A stretch of DNA of 64,000 nt, from NCBI RefSeq assembly GCF_014851815.1, contig NZ_JACVAJ010000002.1, forward strand, positions 1,302,001 through 1,366,000, written 5' to 3'. The notes under the pieces are model-generated. The model made no database searches. It saw nothing but the letters and a program-made list of their open reading frames with translations, and was not told the origin of the DNA. Position numbers and translations under genes: made by a program. Shown piece by piece: positions 53,873 through 63,552 of the stretch. The stretch's first letter is position 1. Every line of letters starts with the position of its first letter. Source of the DNA: Pseudoxanthomonas sp. PXM01. Its GTDB lineage: Bacteria; Pseudomonadota; Gammaproteobacteria; Xanthomonadales; Xanthomonadaceae.

Positions 53873-54736
53873 TCAGACTGCCGCCGCGCCGCCGACGATT
53901 TCGGAAATTTCCTGGGTGATCGCCGCCTGGCGGGCCTTGTTGTAGACCAGCTGCAGGGTACCGATGAGCTTGTTGGCGTTGTCGCTGGCGGCCTTCATGG
54001 CCACCATGCGCGCCGCGTGCTCGGACGCGATGTTCTCCAGGACGGCCTGGTACACCAGCGACTCGATGTAGCGCGTGATCACGTGGTCGAGCACGGTCTC
54101 GGCATCAGGTTCGTAGATGTAGTCCCAGTCGTGGTGCGCGACCTGCGTCTCCGACGCCGGCAGCGGCAGCAGCTGGTCGAACGCCGCACGCTGGGTCATC
54201 GTGTTGACGAAGTCGTTGTAGACGACGAACACGCGGTCCAGATTGCCTTCGGTATAGGCGTCCAGCATCACCTTGATCACGCCGATCAGCTGGTCGAGCT
54301 TGGGCGCATCGCCCAGGTGCGACACGCTGGCCAGCATGTTGACCTTGACCCGACGGAAGTACACCGAGGCCTTCTGGCCGATGGTGACCACGTCGACCTC
54401 GACGCCCTTCTCGTTCCACTGGCGGATCTCGCCCAGCATCTTGCGGAACAGGTTGTTGTTCAGGCCGCCGGCCAGGCCGCGGTCGGACGACACGATGATG
54501 AAGCCGACGCGCTTGACGTCCTTGCGCTCCACCATGAAGGGATGCTGGTAATCGGTGTTGGCCTGGGCCAGGTGGCCGATCACCTGCTTCATCGCGCGCG
54601 CGTACGGGCGCGAGGTCTTCATGCGCTCCTGCGCCTTGCGGATCTTGGAGGCAGAGACCATCTCGAGCGCGCGCGTCACCTTGCGGGTGTTCTGCACGCT
54701 CTTGATCTTGGTTTTGATTTCGCGTCCGCCTGCCAT
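53873..54736 (-). CDS. atpG: ATP synthase F1 gamma subunit
   Basis: The 287-residue rotor shaft subunit. It starts [36 protein letters not shown] and ends with the conserved [21 protein letters not shown], which packs inside the alpha-beta hexamer. [18 protein letters not shown] is also typical. It sits between atpA and atpD, with a GTAG-headed repeat in the gap before it. Confidence 0.98.
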   Translation of the reverse strand: MAGGREIKTKIKSVQNTRKVTRALEMVSASKIRKAQERMKTSRPYARAMKQVIGHLAQANTDYQHPFMVERKDVKRVGFIIVSSDRGLAGGLNNNLFRKMLGEIRQWNEKGVEVDVVTIGQKASVYFRRVKVNMLASVSHLGDAPKLDQLIGVIKVMLDAYTEGNLDRVFVVYNDFVNTMTQRAAFDQLLPLPASETQVAHHDWDYIYEPDAETVLDHVITRYIESLVYQAVLENIASEHAARMVAMKAASDNANKLIGTLQLVYNKARQAAITQEISEIVGGAAAV

Positions 54737-54747
54737 CTCTTCTTCCC

Positions 54748-54803
54748 GTAGAGCGGAGCTTGCTCCGCTTTGTGTCCGATCAGCGGAGCAAGCTCCGCTC
54801 TAC
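54748..54803. repeat. SMAG-like inverted repeat pair between atpA and atpG
   Basis: The 22-base unit at 54748-54769 (GTAGAGCGGAGCTTGCTCCG plus CT) recurs in exact reverse complement at 54782-54803. Each unit is itself palindromic (GCGGAGC-TT-GCTCCGC) and carries the GTAG head typical of Stenotrophomonas SMAG elements. It lies inside the atp operon, so it would fold in the mRNA between atpA and atpG. Confidence 0.85.
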
Positions 54804-54811
54804 ACGTCGTA

Positions 54812-56359
<1,548 letters not shown>

Positions 56360-56405
56360 GGGTAAGTCCTGTGTGCCGGCTTGCGCGCGGCGGTTCAATG
56401 GGAAT

Positions 56406-56933
56406 TCAGTGCGTCAACGCGGACTGCAGGCGCGCCAGCTTGCCCTTCAGCGAGCCGTCGATCACCACGCTGCCGGCATCGATCACGGCGCCGCCGATCA
56501 GCGATGCGTCGACCGCCGTCTCGACCTCGACCTCGCGGCCGAAACGCTTCTTCAGCGCGACCTTGATCTGGTCGAGCTCGGCGGACGGCAGCGCCGTCGC
56601 CGAGGTGACCTTGGCCTTCACGATGTGCTCGGCCTCGGCCCGCAGCTCCTCGAACAGGCCCGCGATCTCCGGCAGCTGCGCCAGGCGACGCGCGTCGGCA
56701 AGCACGGCGAGGAAACGCGAGAACGACTCGCTCGCGCCTTCCGGCGCCAGCAGCGTCACCGCTTCGGCGGGCAGCAGGCGCGGGTTGGGCAGCAGCGCGG
56801 CCACGCGCGGGTCCGCCGCGGCATGCGCGGCGAAACCCAGCGCCTGCGACCAGGCAGCGAGAGCACCTTCGCCTTGCGCGGTCGCGAAAGCGGCGCGGGC
56901 GTAGGGACGGGCGACGGTAAGGGCCTGGCTCAT
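56406..56933 (-). CDS. atpH: ATP synthase F1 delta subunit
   Basis: The 175-residue delta subunit links F1 to the b-subunit stalk. It starts [20 protein letters not shown], the family signature, and ends with [26 protein letters not shown], matching the conserved C-terminal GG-x-D-x-S-x-kg-L pattern. It lies between atpF and atpA with short gaps. Confidence 0.96.
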   Translation of the reverse strand: MSQALTVARPYARAAFATAQGEGALAAWSQALGFAAHAAADPRVAALLPNPRLLPAEAVTLLAPEGASESFSRFLAVLADARRLAQLPEIAGLFEELRAEAEHIVKAKVTSATALPSAELDQIKVALKKRFGREVEVETAVDASLIGGAVIDAGSVVIDGSLKGKLARLQSALTH

Positions 56934-56950
56934 CGATCAGATCGTCCGGA

Positions 56951-57421
56951 TCAGATTTCGGCAGCGAGTTCGTCTAGCAGCGCCTTGTGGGCGTTGGCAT
57001 CGATCTCGCGCTTCAGCAGCTTCTCGGCACCACTGACGGCCAGCGCGGACACCTGCTTGCGCAGATCCTCACGGGCACGCGTGGCGGCGGCGTCGATCTC
57101 GGCTTCGGCCAGCGCCTTCTGGCGGTTGGCTTCGGTGATCGCTTCGTTCTTGGCCGCGTCGACGATCTGATTGGCGCGCGCGTGGGCCTGGTCGATGATC
57201 TCGTTGGCCTTGACGCGAGCTTCCTTCAACGCCTCGTTGACCTTTTCCTGGGCCTGCGCCAGATCCTTCTGGCTGCGGTCGGCCGCAGCGAGACCTTCCG
57301 CGATCTTCTGCTGGCGTTCTTCGATGGCAGCCAGCAGCGGCGGCCAGATTTTGGTCGCAATGATCCAGATCAGACCGGCGAAGGCCAGCGCCTGGGCGAA
57401 CAGAGTGAGATTGATATTCAT
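56951..57421 (-). CDS. atpF: ATP synthase F0 b subunit
   Basis: The 156-residue b subunit has an N-terminal membrane helix ([44 protein letters not shown]) and a long polar helix that forms the peripheral stalk, ending [26 protein letters not shown]. Length equals the E. coli subunit. A 106-base gap with a hairpin lies between it and atpE. Confidence 0.97.
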   Translation of the reverse strand: MNINLTLFAQALAFAGLIWIIATKIWPPLLAAIEERQQKIAEGLAAADRSQKDLAQAQEKVNEALKEARVKANEIIDQAHARANQIVDAAKNEAITEANRQKALAEAEIDAAATRAREDLRKQVSALAVSGAEKLLKREIDANAHKALLDELAAEI

Positions 57422-57482
57422 CGTAAACCTGCCGGTGATGAAGGGCCCGCGCTCAACGCGCCGGCCCAGCTACGCCTGATGA

Positions 57483-57511
57483 CTGATCGTGGACGAAGGG
57501 CCCACGATCAG
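57483..57511 (-). other. Intercistronic hairpin between atpE and atpF
   Basis: CTGATCGTGG (57483-57492) pairs with CCACGATCAG (57502-57511) over a nine-base loop. It follows the atpE stop on the transcript. A stem here could protect the upstream atpE message, which must be made in excess because each enzyme has about ten c subunits. No T run, so not a terminator. Confidence 0.6.
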
Positions 57512-57527
57512 GCGTGCACGCGACGGA

Positions 57528-57842
<315 letters not shown>

Positions 57843-57891
57843 TTAAGTACTTGAAGGTGGATGGTAAAAGGCGAAACGGTGAAGCGGAAAC

Positions 57892-58689
57892 TCAGTGGCT
57901 GTCTTCCGACAGGCTCAGGTAAACGATCGACAGCATCATGAAGATGAAGGCCTGCAGCGGGATGACGAGCAGGTGGAACAGCATCCAGCCGAGGCCGAAC
58001 GCGGCGCCGCCGAGCATGCCCACGATGCCCGCGCCGCCCAGCACCCAGATCAGCAGGAAGACGATCTCGCCGCCGAACATGTTGCCGAACAGTCGCATCG
58101 CCAGCGAGATGGGCTTGCTGACCCATTCGACGATGTTGAGGATCAGGTTGAACGGCATCATCCACTTGCCGAACGGCGCCGTCAGGAATTCGTGCGCGAA
58201 GCCGCCCAGGCCCTTCGAGCGGAACGCGAAAACCAGCATCAGGAAGAACACGCTGATCGACATGCCGAGAGTGGCGTTGACGTCGGCGGTCGGGACCGGC
58301 TTCCAGTAGTGCACGCCCATCAGTTCGAGCGGCTTGGCGATGAAGTCTGCCGGAATCATCTTCAGCAGGTTCATCATCAGGATCCAGAAGAAGATGGTGA
58401 TCGCGATCGGCGTCACCAGCTTGCTGGTCCCGTGGTAGGTGTCTCGGGCCTGCTTGTCGACGAACTCGAGCATGATCTCGACGAAGGCCTGCCACTTGCC
58501 CGGCACGCCGGCGGTCGGCCTGCGGGTCGCCATCCAGAAGGCGAACACGATGACCAGGCCCATCAGCACGGCGGTCACGAAGGTGTCGACGTTGATCGTC
58601 CAGAACGGACCTTCACCGCCCACCTGGGCCGTGAGGTTCTTAAGGTGGTGCTGGATGTAGCTGGTGGGAGTGAGAGCTTCGCCCGCCAT
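57892..58689 (-). CDS. atpB: ATP synthase F0 a subunit
   Basis: The 265-residue a subunit forms the proton half-channels against the c-ring. The essential Arg is in ISLAMRLFGNMFGGEIV, and the C-terminal helix has LVIPLQAFIFMMLSIVYLSLSEDSH. About five hydrophobic helices are present and the N-terminus (MAGEALTPTSYIQHHLKNLT) is typical of gammaproteobacteria. Confidence 0.97.
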   Translation of the reverse strand: MAGEALTPTSYIQHHLKNLTAQVGGEGPFWTINVDTFVTAVLMGLVIVFAFWMATRRPTAGVPGKWQAFVEIMLEFVDKQARDTYHGTSKLVTPIAITIFFWILMMNLLKMIPADFIAKPLELMGVHYWKPVPTADVNATLGMSISVFFLMLVFAFRSKGLGGFAHEFLTAPFGKWMMPFNLILNIVEWVSKPISLAMRLFGNMFGGEIVFLLIWVLGGAGIVGMLGGAAFGLGWMLFHLLVIPLQAFIFMMLSIVYLSLSEDSH

Positions 58690-58717
58690 GAGTCGGAAAC
58701 CTTTCGTCTAGATTGGG

Positions 58718-59089
58718 TTATCGCTGCTTGCCGGTCGCGACCAGCACCTGTGCCACCAGTCCGGTGATCACGCCTGCCAGCAACGGCAGCGGGGGCAACT
58801 TGTACAGCCCCGCGCCCATCACCAGCACGCCAATCACCACGACCCACTTCACCACCATCCCCGCGACCAGCCTCAATACCGCCGAGACCGCCCCGAGGAC
58901 ACCACCGCCGAAGGCCATCCAGGCCGCCAGCAGTGCGCCAACCACGATCGCCAACCCTCCGACGGCCGCCGCAACCGCCTGGGGCACGCCCCACAGCAGG
59001 AACAGCAGCGCGACCAGCAGTACCGCCCCCGTCTGCCAGACAGCGGCGCGCAACACCAGCCGCCGACCCGCAGCGACGGAATTCAGCAC
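58718..59089 (-). CDS. atpI: ATP synthase subunit I
   Basis: The 123-residue hydrophobic protein (four helices) occupies the atpI position ahead of atpB. AtpI helps c-ring assembly and is poorly conserved in sequence; position plus the segment MVVKWVVVIGVLVMGAGLYKLPPLPLLAG support it. First gene of the atpIBEFHAGDC operon. Confidence 0.9.
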   Translation of the reverse strand: MLNSVAAGRRLVLRAAVWQTGAVLLVALLFLLWGVPQAVAAAVGGLAIVVGALLAAWMAFGGGVLGAVSAVLRLVAGMVVKWVVVIGVLVMGAGLYKLPPLPLLAGVITGLVAQVLVATGKQR

Positions 59090-59149
59090 ACGAAAGCCCT
59101 ACGGAATTGGCGGGGTACGAGGCGGTAATGCGCCTCGCCGAGCCGCAAA

Positions 59150-59179
59150 AGTATAGCAGCGGGACAATTTCCGGGACAA
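59150..59179 (-). promoter_or_regulatory. Candidate atp operon promoter
   Basis: On the minus strand, TTGTCC (59174-59179) and TATACT (59150-59155) are 18 bases apart and match four and five of six consensus positions. The transcript would start near 59143, about 54 bases before the atpI ATG. The motif GGGACAA occurs twice in this stretch. Confidence 0.55.
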
Positions 59180-59249
59180 CCGCCAAAGGTCGAAAGCTGG
59201 CCTCCGGGCACGATCGGGCCGCAGCCCCTGCCCTGTCTGGGTGTAACCG

Positions 59250-59400
59250 TTTCCCTATTCAGAATTTTCCCGGAAATTTTTCGGAACTTTGCCGGAAACC
59301 GCCTGTCAGTCCCTTCAAGGCCTGCTGCTCAACTTCCTCGTCCGATGCTCCGCCACAGGCCTTCCACGAAGCCCCGGCTGCCCCCGGGGCTTCACTTTTT
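59250..59400 (+). ncRNA. Structured region with terminator: candidate sRNA or attenuated leader
   Basis: The 427-base gap between atpI and the next gene holds no ORF I trust. On the plus strand it has an inverted repeat AAGGCCTG (59317-59324) / CAGGCCTT (59356-59363). A strong intrinsic terminator follows: GAAGCCCCGG (59368-59377) with CCGGGGCTTC (59384-59393), then ACTTTTT. A terminator here, 117 bases before the next ATG, implies a short transcript that ends in the gap. Three CGGAA motifs at exact 11-base steps (59271, 59282, 59293) lie just upstream. Confidence 0.4.
59368..59400 (+). terminator. Rho-independent terminator in the intergenic region
   Basis: A perfect 10 bp GC-rich stem (arms 59368-59377 and 59384-59393) is followed by ACTTTTTG on the plus strand only. 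Upstream on that strand there is no protein gene within the gap, so it ends either an sRNA or a leader transcript of the beta-barrel gene. Confidence 0.8.
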
Positions 59401-59516
59401 GTGGCGTCCGGATCGCGCAGGCAGGCGGATCCAGGCCTTCGTCGTTCATCCAATTCACTCCATGACGACCCCCGTGCCGTGAGGGTTGGGTTCCCCCCTC
59501 GACGCATGGAGCGCCC

Positions 59517-60458
59517 ATGAACCGCCCTCGCCCCCACCGCACGCCCGTCTTCGCTGCGGTCCTCGCCTGCCTGCCGCTGACCTGCCTCGCAGGCGCCGCC
59601 TTCGCGCAGGATTTCGCCGATGACGCCCGCTTCGAAGTCCGTCTGTCGGCTTTCAATCCCGAAGCCAACATCCGCCTCGACGGCACGGGTGTCGCCACCG
59701 ATGGGGAGCAGACGGAAGACCTGTCGGCCTCCGGCGGCATCGACTCGGACGGGCGCTGGCGGCCGCGCGGCGAGTTCGCCTTCAACATGACTCCGCGGCA
59801 GTCGCTGCGCCTGAACTATTACGACTACCGCCGCAACCAGTCCTGGAACTTCGACGGCGACTGGATCGATCCCGGCAACCTCTTCAACGAGGTCGACATC
59901 CCCGGCGAGCCGGTGGAAGTCCCGGCGGTGGACATCGATGGCCGCCTCAGCTTCGAGCTGGCCAGCCTCAATTACGAGTTCGCGGTCGTGGACACGCCGC
60001 GGTTCCAGTGGGGCCTCGGCGCCGGCGTCACCCACGCCGTGCTGGAAGCCCGCGGCACCGGCACCAGCACGGGCACCGGCGACGTCGACCCGCAGTGGGA
60101 GTCGTTCCGCTGGAAGAAGGACGGCACCTCGCCCAACCTGCATACGCGGGTGAGCTGGGCGCCGACCCCGCGACTCCGGGTCGAGGCGCAGGCGCAGTAC
60201 CTGGATACCCGCTGGGGCGACTTCGTGGACGAGCGCGGCCACTTCGAACGCGGCGGCCTGCTGGTCGAGTACCTGGTCACCGAGCGCCTGGGCATTCACG
60301 TGGGCTATGACTGGTTCCGTCTGAAGCTCAGCAACGATTACACCGGCTCGTTCGATGCGCCGCCCGAATCGGGTGTCGGCACGGTCGATGTCGCGGGCAA
60401 GGTGACCGGACAGTTCAAGGTGCATGGGCCGATGGCGGGCGTGACGTTCCGCTTCTGA
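59517..60458 (+). CDS. Outer-membrane beta-barrel protein, function unknown
   Basis: The 313-residue protein has a signal peptide (cleavage likely after AGAAFA, residue 30), then alternating beta strands with aromatic girdles (SLRLNYYDYRRNQSWNF, RLRVEAQAQYLDTRWGDF, LGIHVGYDWFRLKLSNDYTG) and a terminal FRF. The final Phe and strand periodicity mark an outer-membrane barrel. Substrate and family name are not clear; the general look is of small OmpW- or OMP-like proteins. Expression may be controlled by the structured leader and terminator 117 bases upstream. Confidence 0.8.
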   Translation: MNRPRPHRTPVFAAVLACLPLTCLAGAAFAQDFADDARFEVRLSAFNPEANIRLDGTGVATDGEQTEDLSASGGIDSDGRWRPRGEFAFNMTPRQSLRLNYYDYRRNQSWNFDGDWIDPGNLFNEVDIPGEPVEVPAVDIDGRLSFELASLNYEFAVVDTPRFQWGLGAGVTHAVLEARGTGTSTGTGDVDPQWESFRWKKDGTSPNLHTRVSWAPTPRLRVEAQAQYLDTRWGDFVDERGHFERGGLLVEYLVTERLGIHVGYDWFRLKLSNDYTGSFDAPPESGVGTVDVAGKVTGQFKVHGPMAGVTFRF

Positions 60459-60479
60459 TCGATAGACATTGACTATCGA
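60459..60479. repeat. Short inverted repeat after the beta-barrel gene
   Basis: TCGATAG (60459-60465) and CTATCGA (60473-60479) are inverted around seven bases, starting directly after the barrel-protein stop. It is AT-richer than the surroundings and might be an operator for the next gene or a weak 3' stem. Confidence 0.4.
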
Positions 60480-60555
60480 CCCGAGCAGAACGTTTCATTG
60501 GACGACACACGCGGGGCGCCCATACTTGAGACCAGTTCTCATCTGGAGCCCCGCC

Positions 60556-60759
60556 GTGAACAAGACCCTGAGCTTCGCCATCCTGCATTTCGCGGTGGCC
60601 TTCACCTTGGGCTACCTGTTTACCGGCAGCCTGCTGGTCGGTGGCGCGCTGGCACTGATCGAGCCGGCCACCAATACGGTGGTCTTCCACTTCCATGAAA
60701 AGGTGTGGAAGCGGATCGAGGCGCGGCGCGCGGCGAAAGCGATGCCCTTGCCCGCCTGA
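60556..60759 (+). CDS. DUF2061 family small membrane protein (GTG start)
   Basis: The 67-residue protein has two short helices (LSFAILHFAVAFTLGYLFTGS, LLVGGALALIEPATNTVVFHFHE) and a basic end (KVWKRIEARRAAKAMPLPA), the DUF2061 layout. Function unknown. The start is GTG at 60556 with GGAG seven bases upstream (60545-60548); the longer ATG frame from 60469 adds non-family sequence that overlaps the promoter area. Confidence 0.8.
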   Translation: MNKTLSFAILHFAVAFTLGYLFTGSLLVGGALALIEPATNTVVFHFHEKVWKRIEARRAAKAMPLPA

Positions 60760-60795
60760 ATCACATAACGAAAGAGTACGAATAGAGCGTCTGTT

Positions 60796-61404
60796 CTACG
60801 GATTGCCCTGGGCCTTGTCCAACGCCCGGGACTGACGTCTGCGCTGGATGCATGTCGCATCGTCGGAAGACGGCCCCGAATCCAAGTCACAGGGATGCAT
60901 GGGGCGACCTGACGCGACGTTTTCGCGCAGGCCTGCCAACAGCAGGTGATCGAAGCCCAGGTACGCCCCCAGATTCACGATCCGCGACTCGCATGCCGTC
61001 GGCTTAAGCACCGTGCCCGGCTGATCCCAGAACAGCAGCAGGAAATCTCCCGCCGCGACGCCCCTCGTGCAACCGGTTGCCAACTCGTATTCCAACCGGG
61101 GAATCCCTACGAGCGCCTTGCCCTTGATCTGCTCCACCAGGACATAACGAGCAACGGCTCCCCCGATTTGATACGGGATTCCGTACAACCTGGCCGACGA
61201 GGGAGTGTCGCCAAGAAAGTCGCGCAGAGCGGACTCTCGCACCAGTTCAACAGCGGAAACCCGGACCAACGCGACGTAGGCATTCCGCGCCGCCAGATCA
61301 TCAAGGTCACGCGAGCCCACCGGGCCACAGGTACACGCCAGCGCGGCAGCGCTGGAGGCCAACAAGGCCCCCGCCAACCAGACGCGGGCCAGCAGACGGA
61401 TCAC
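60796..61404 (-). CDS. Secreted protein with TIMP/NTR-like N-terminus
   Basis: I do not recognise a bacterial family by name. The 202-residue protein has a signal peptide ending AAALA at residue 23, so the mature protein would start CTCGPVGSRDLDDLAARNAYVALVRVSAVE. That resembles netrin-like (NTR) domains of TIMPs, whose mature N-terminus is also CTC-x-P followed by an alanine-rich helix and a strand. Six further cysteines or so could form disulfides. It might instead be a lipoprotein with Cys24 acylated, although Ala-Leu-Ala is a poor lipobox. Its stop codes just outside the DUF2061 gene; its start overlaps the lpdA stop by four bases. Confidence 0.7.
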   Translation of the reverse strand: MIRLLARVWLAGALLASSAAALACTCGPVGSRDLDDLAARNAYVALVRVSAVELVRESALRDFLGDTPSSARLYGIPYQIGGAVARYVLVEQIKGKALVGIPRLEYELATGCTRGVAAGDFLLLFWDQPGTVLKPTACESRIVNLGAYLGFDHLLLAGLRENVASGRPMHPCDLDSGPSSDDATCIQRRRQSRALDKAQGNP

Positions 61405-63539
61405 TTCTTCTTCGGGATATACAGATCGGTGATGGTGCCTTCGTAGACTTCGGCCGCCATCGCCACCGATTCGCTGAGCGTCGGGTGCGGATGGATGGTC
61501 GCGCCGATGTCGCCGGCCTCCGCGCCCATCTCGATGGCCAGCGCGAGTTCGCTGATCAGGTCACCCGCATGCACACCGACGATGCCGGCACCGATGATGC
61601 GGTGGGTGTGCTCGTCGAAGATCAGCTTGGTCGAACCCTCGCCGCGACCGATACCGACCGCGCGCGCGGACGCCACCCACGGGAACTTGCCCACGCCGAT
61701 CTTCAGGCCCTTGGCCTTGGCCTCGGTTTCGGTCACGCCAACCCACGCGATCTCCGGATCGGTGTAGGCCACCGACGGGATCACGCGGGCGACCCATTCC
61801 TTCTTCTCGCCGGCCGCGACTTCCGCCGCCAGCTTGCCCTCGTGCGTCGCCTTGTGCGCCAGCATCGGCTGGCCGACCAGGTCGCCAATGGCGAAGATGT
61901 GCGGCACGTTGGTGCGCATCTGCGCATCGACCGGCACGAAGCCGCGATCGGTGACGGTGACGCCGGCCTTGTCGGCATCGAGCTTGCCGCCGTTCGGCGA
62001 GCGGCCCACGGCGACCAGTACGCGATCCCACGTGCCCGACTCGAGCTCCGGCTTCTGGCCTTCGGTCGCGCTTTCGAAGCCGACGGTGATGCCCTTCTTC
62101 GAGGCCTCCACCTTGGCGGCCTTGGTCTTCAGGTGCACGGCCACGCCCTGCTTCTTCAGGCGGTCGGCGAGCGGCTTCACCAGGTCCTTGTCGGCGCCCG
62201 GCATCAGCTGGTCCATGAACTCGACCACGGTGACCTCAGCGCCCAGCGCGCGATACACCGTCGCCATCTCCAGGCCGATGATGCCGCCACCGACGACGAG
62301 CAGCTTCTTCGGCACGTCGGCCAGCTGCAGCGCGTCGGTGGAATCCATCACGCGCGGGTCGTCCCACGGGAAATTCGGCAGCTTCACCGCCTGCGAACCG
62401 GCGGCGATGATGCACTGCTCGAAGCGCAGCAGCTGCGTCTTGCCGTCGCTGCCGACGATCTCCAGCTCGTTCGGCGAGACGAACTTCGCCACACCGGTGA
62501 CCGTGCGCACCTTGCGCTGCTTGGCCATGCCGGCCAGACCCTTGGTGAACTGGCCGACCACCTTGTCCTGCTTGAAGCCGCGCAGCTTGTCGATGTCGAT
62601 CTTCGGCTTGCCGAAGCTGATGCCGATGTCCTCGGAGTGCGAGGCTTCCTCGATCAGCGCCGCCGCGTGCAGCAGCGCCTTCGACGGAATGCAGCCGACA
62701 TTGAGGCAGACGCCGCCGAGCGTTTCGTAACGCTCGATCAGCACGGTATCCAGGCCGAGGTCGGCGGCGCGGAACGCGGCGGTGTAACCACCGGGACCGG
62801 AACCGATGACGACGATGCGGCACTCGATGTCGGCGGGCTTGCCGGTACCCAGCGCCGGCTTCGGTGCCGAGGTCGCCGGTGCGGCAGGCGCCGGGGACGG
62901 GGCCACCGGCGCAGCCTTGGCCGGCGCCGCCGCAGCGCCCTCACCTTCCAGGATCGCGACCAGGCTGCCTTCGGCCAACTCGTCGCCGAGCTTGACCTTG
63001 ATTTCCTTCACCACGCCGGCGGCGGGCGACGGCACTTCCATCGTCGCCTTGTCGGACTCCAGCGTCACCAGGCCCTGGTCCTTCTTCACCGTGTCGCCCA
63101 CGGCGACCAGGATCTCGATGACCGGCACGCCGTCGTAGTCGCCGATGTCGGGGACCTTGGCTTCGATCAGGCCACCGCCACCGGCCGCCGCAGGTGCAGC
63201 CGGCGCTGCCGCGACAGGCGCGGGAGCAGCAGCAGGTGTCGGCGCGGGCGCGGCGGGAGCCGCCGGCGCGGCCGATGCCGGTGCGGACGCCGCAGCGCCT
63301 TCGGCTTCCAGCACGGCCACCACGCTGCCCTCGGACAGCGCGTCGCCCAGCTTGACCTTGAGTTCCTTCACCACGCCGGCGGCCGAGGACGGCACTTCCA
63401 GCGTGGCCTTGTCGGATTCCAGCGTCACCAGGCCCTGGTCCTTCTTCACCGTGTCGCCGACAGCGACCAGGATTTCGATGACCGGCACATCGCTGTAATC
63501 GCCGATGTCGGGGACTTTGACTTCGATCGTGTTCGCCAT
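61401..63539 (-). CDS. lpdA: Dihydrolipoyl dehydrogenase with two N-terminal lipoyl domains
   Basis: E3 of the pyruvate dehydrogenase complex: it reoxidises dihydrolipoamide using FAD and NAD+. The 712-residue protein has two lipoyl domains (lipoylated Lys44 and Lys164, both in ESDKAT), joined by Ala/Pro-rich linkers, then the flavoprotein with VIGSGPGGYTAAF, redox cysteines C278/C283 (GGVCLNVGCIPSK), an NAD domain (VVGGGIIGLEMATVY) and the active-site HPHPT near the end. Most Lpd proteins lack lipoyl domains or have one. It follows the E2 gene by 13 bases. Confidence 0.95.
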   Translation of the reverse strand: MANTIEVKVPDIGDYSDVPVIEILVAVGDTVKKDQGLVTLESDKATLEVPSSAAGVVKELKVKLGDALSEGSVVAVLEAEGAAASAPASAAPAAPAAPAPTPAAAPAPVAAAPAAPAAAGGGGLIEAKVPDIGDYDGVPVIEILVAVGDTVKKDQGLVTLESDKATMEVPSPAAGVVKEIKVKLGDELAEGSLVAILEGEGAAAAPAKAAPVAPSPAPAAPATSAPKPALGTGKPADIECRIVVIGSGPGGYTAAFRAADLGLDTVLIERYETLGGVCLNVGCIPSKALLHAAALIEEASHSEDIGISFGKPKIDIDKLRGFKQDKVVGQFTKGLAGMAKQRKVRTVTGVAKFVSPNELEIVGSDGKTQLLRFEQCIIAAGSQAVKLPNFPWDDPRVMDSTDALQLADVPKKLLVVGGGIIGLEMATVYRALGAEVTVVEFMDQLMPGADKDLVKPLADRLKKQGVAVHLKTKAAKVEASKKGITVGFESATEGQKPELESGTWDRVLVAVGRSPNGGKLDADKAGVTVTDRGFVPVDAQMRTNVPHIFAIGDLVGQPMLAHKATHEGKLAAEVAAGEKKEWVARVIPSVAYTDPEIAWVGVTETEAKAKGLKIGVGKFPWVASARAVGIGRGEGSTKLIFDEHTHRIIGAGIVGVHAGDLISELALAIEMGAEAGDIGATIHPHPTLSESVAMAAEVYEGTITDLYIPKKK

Positions 63540-63552
63540 GGTCTCGGTCTCC

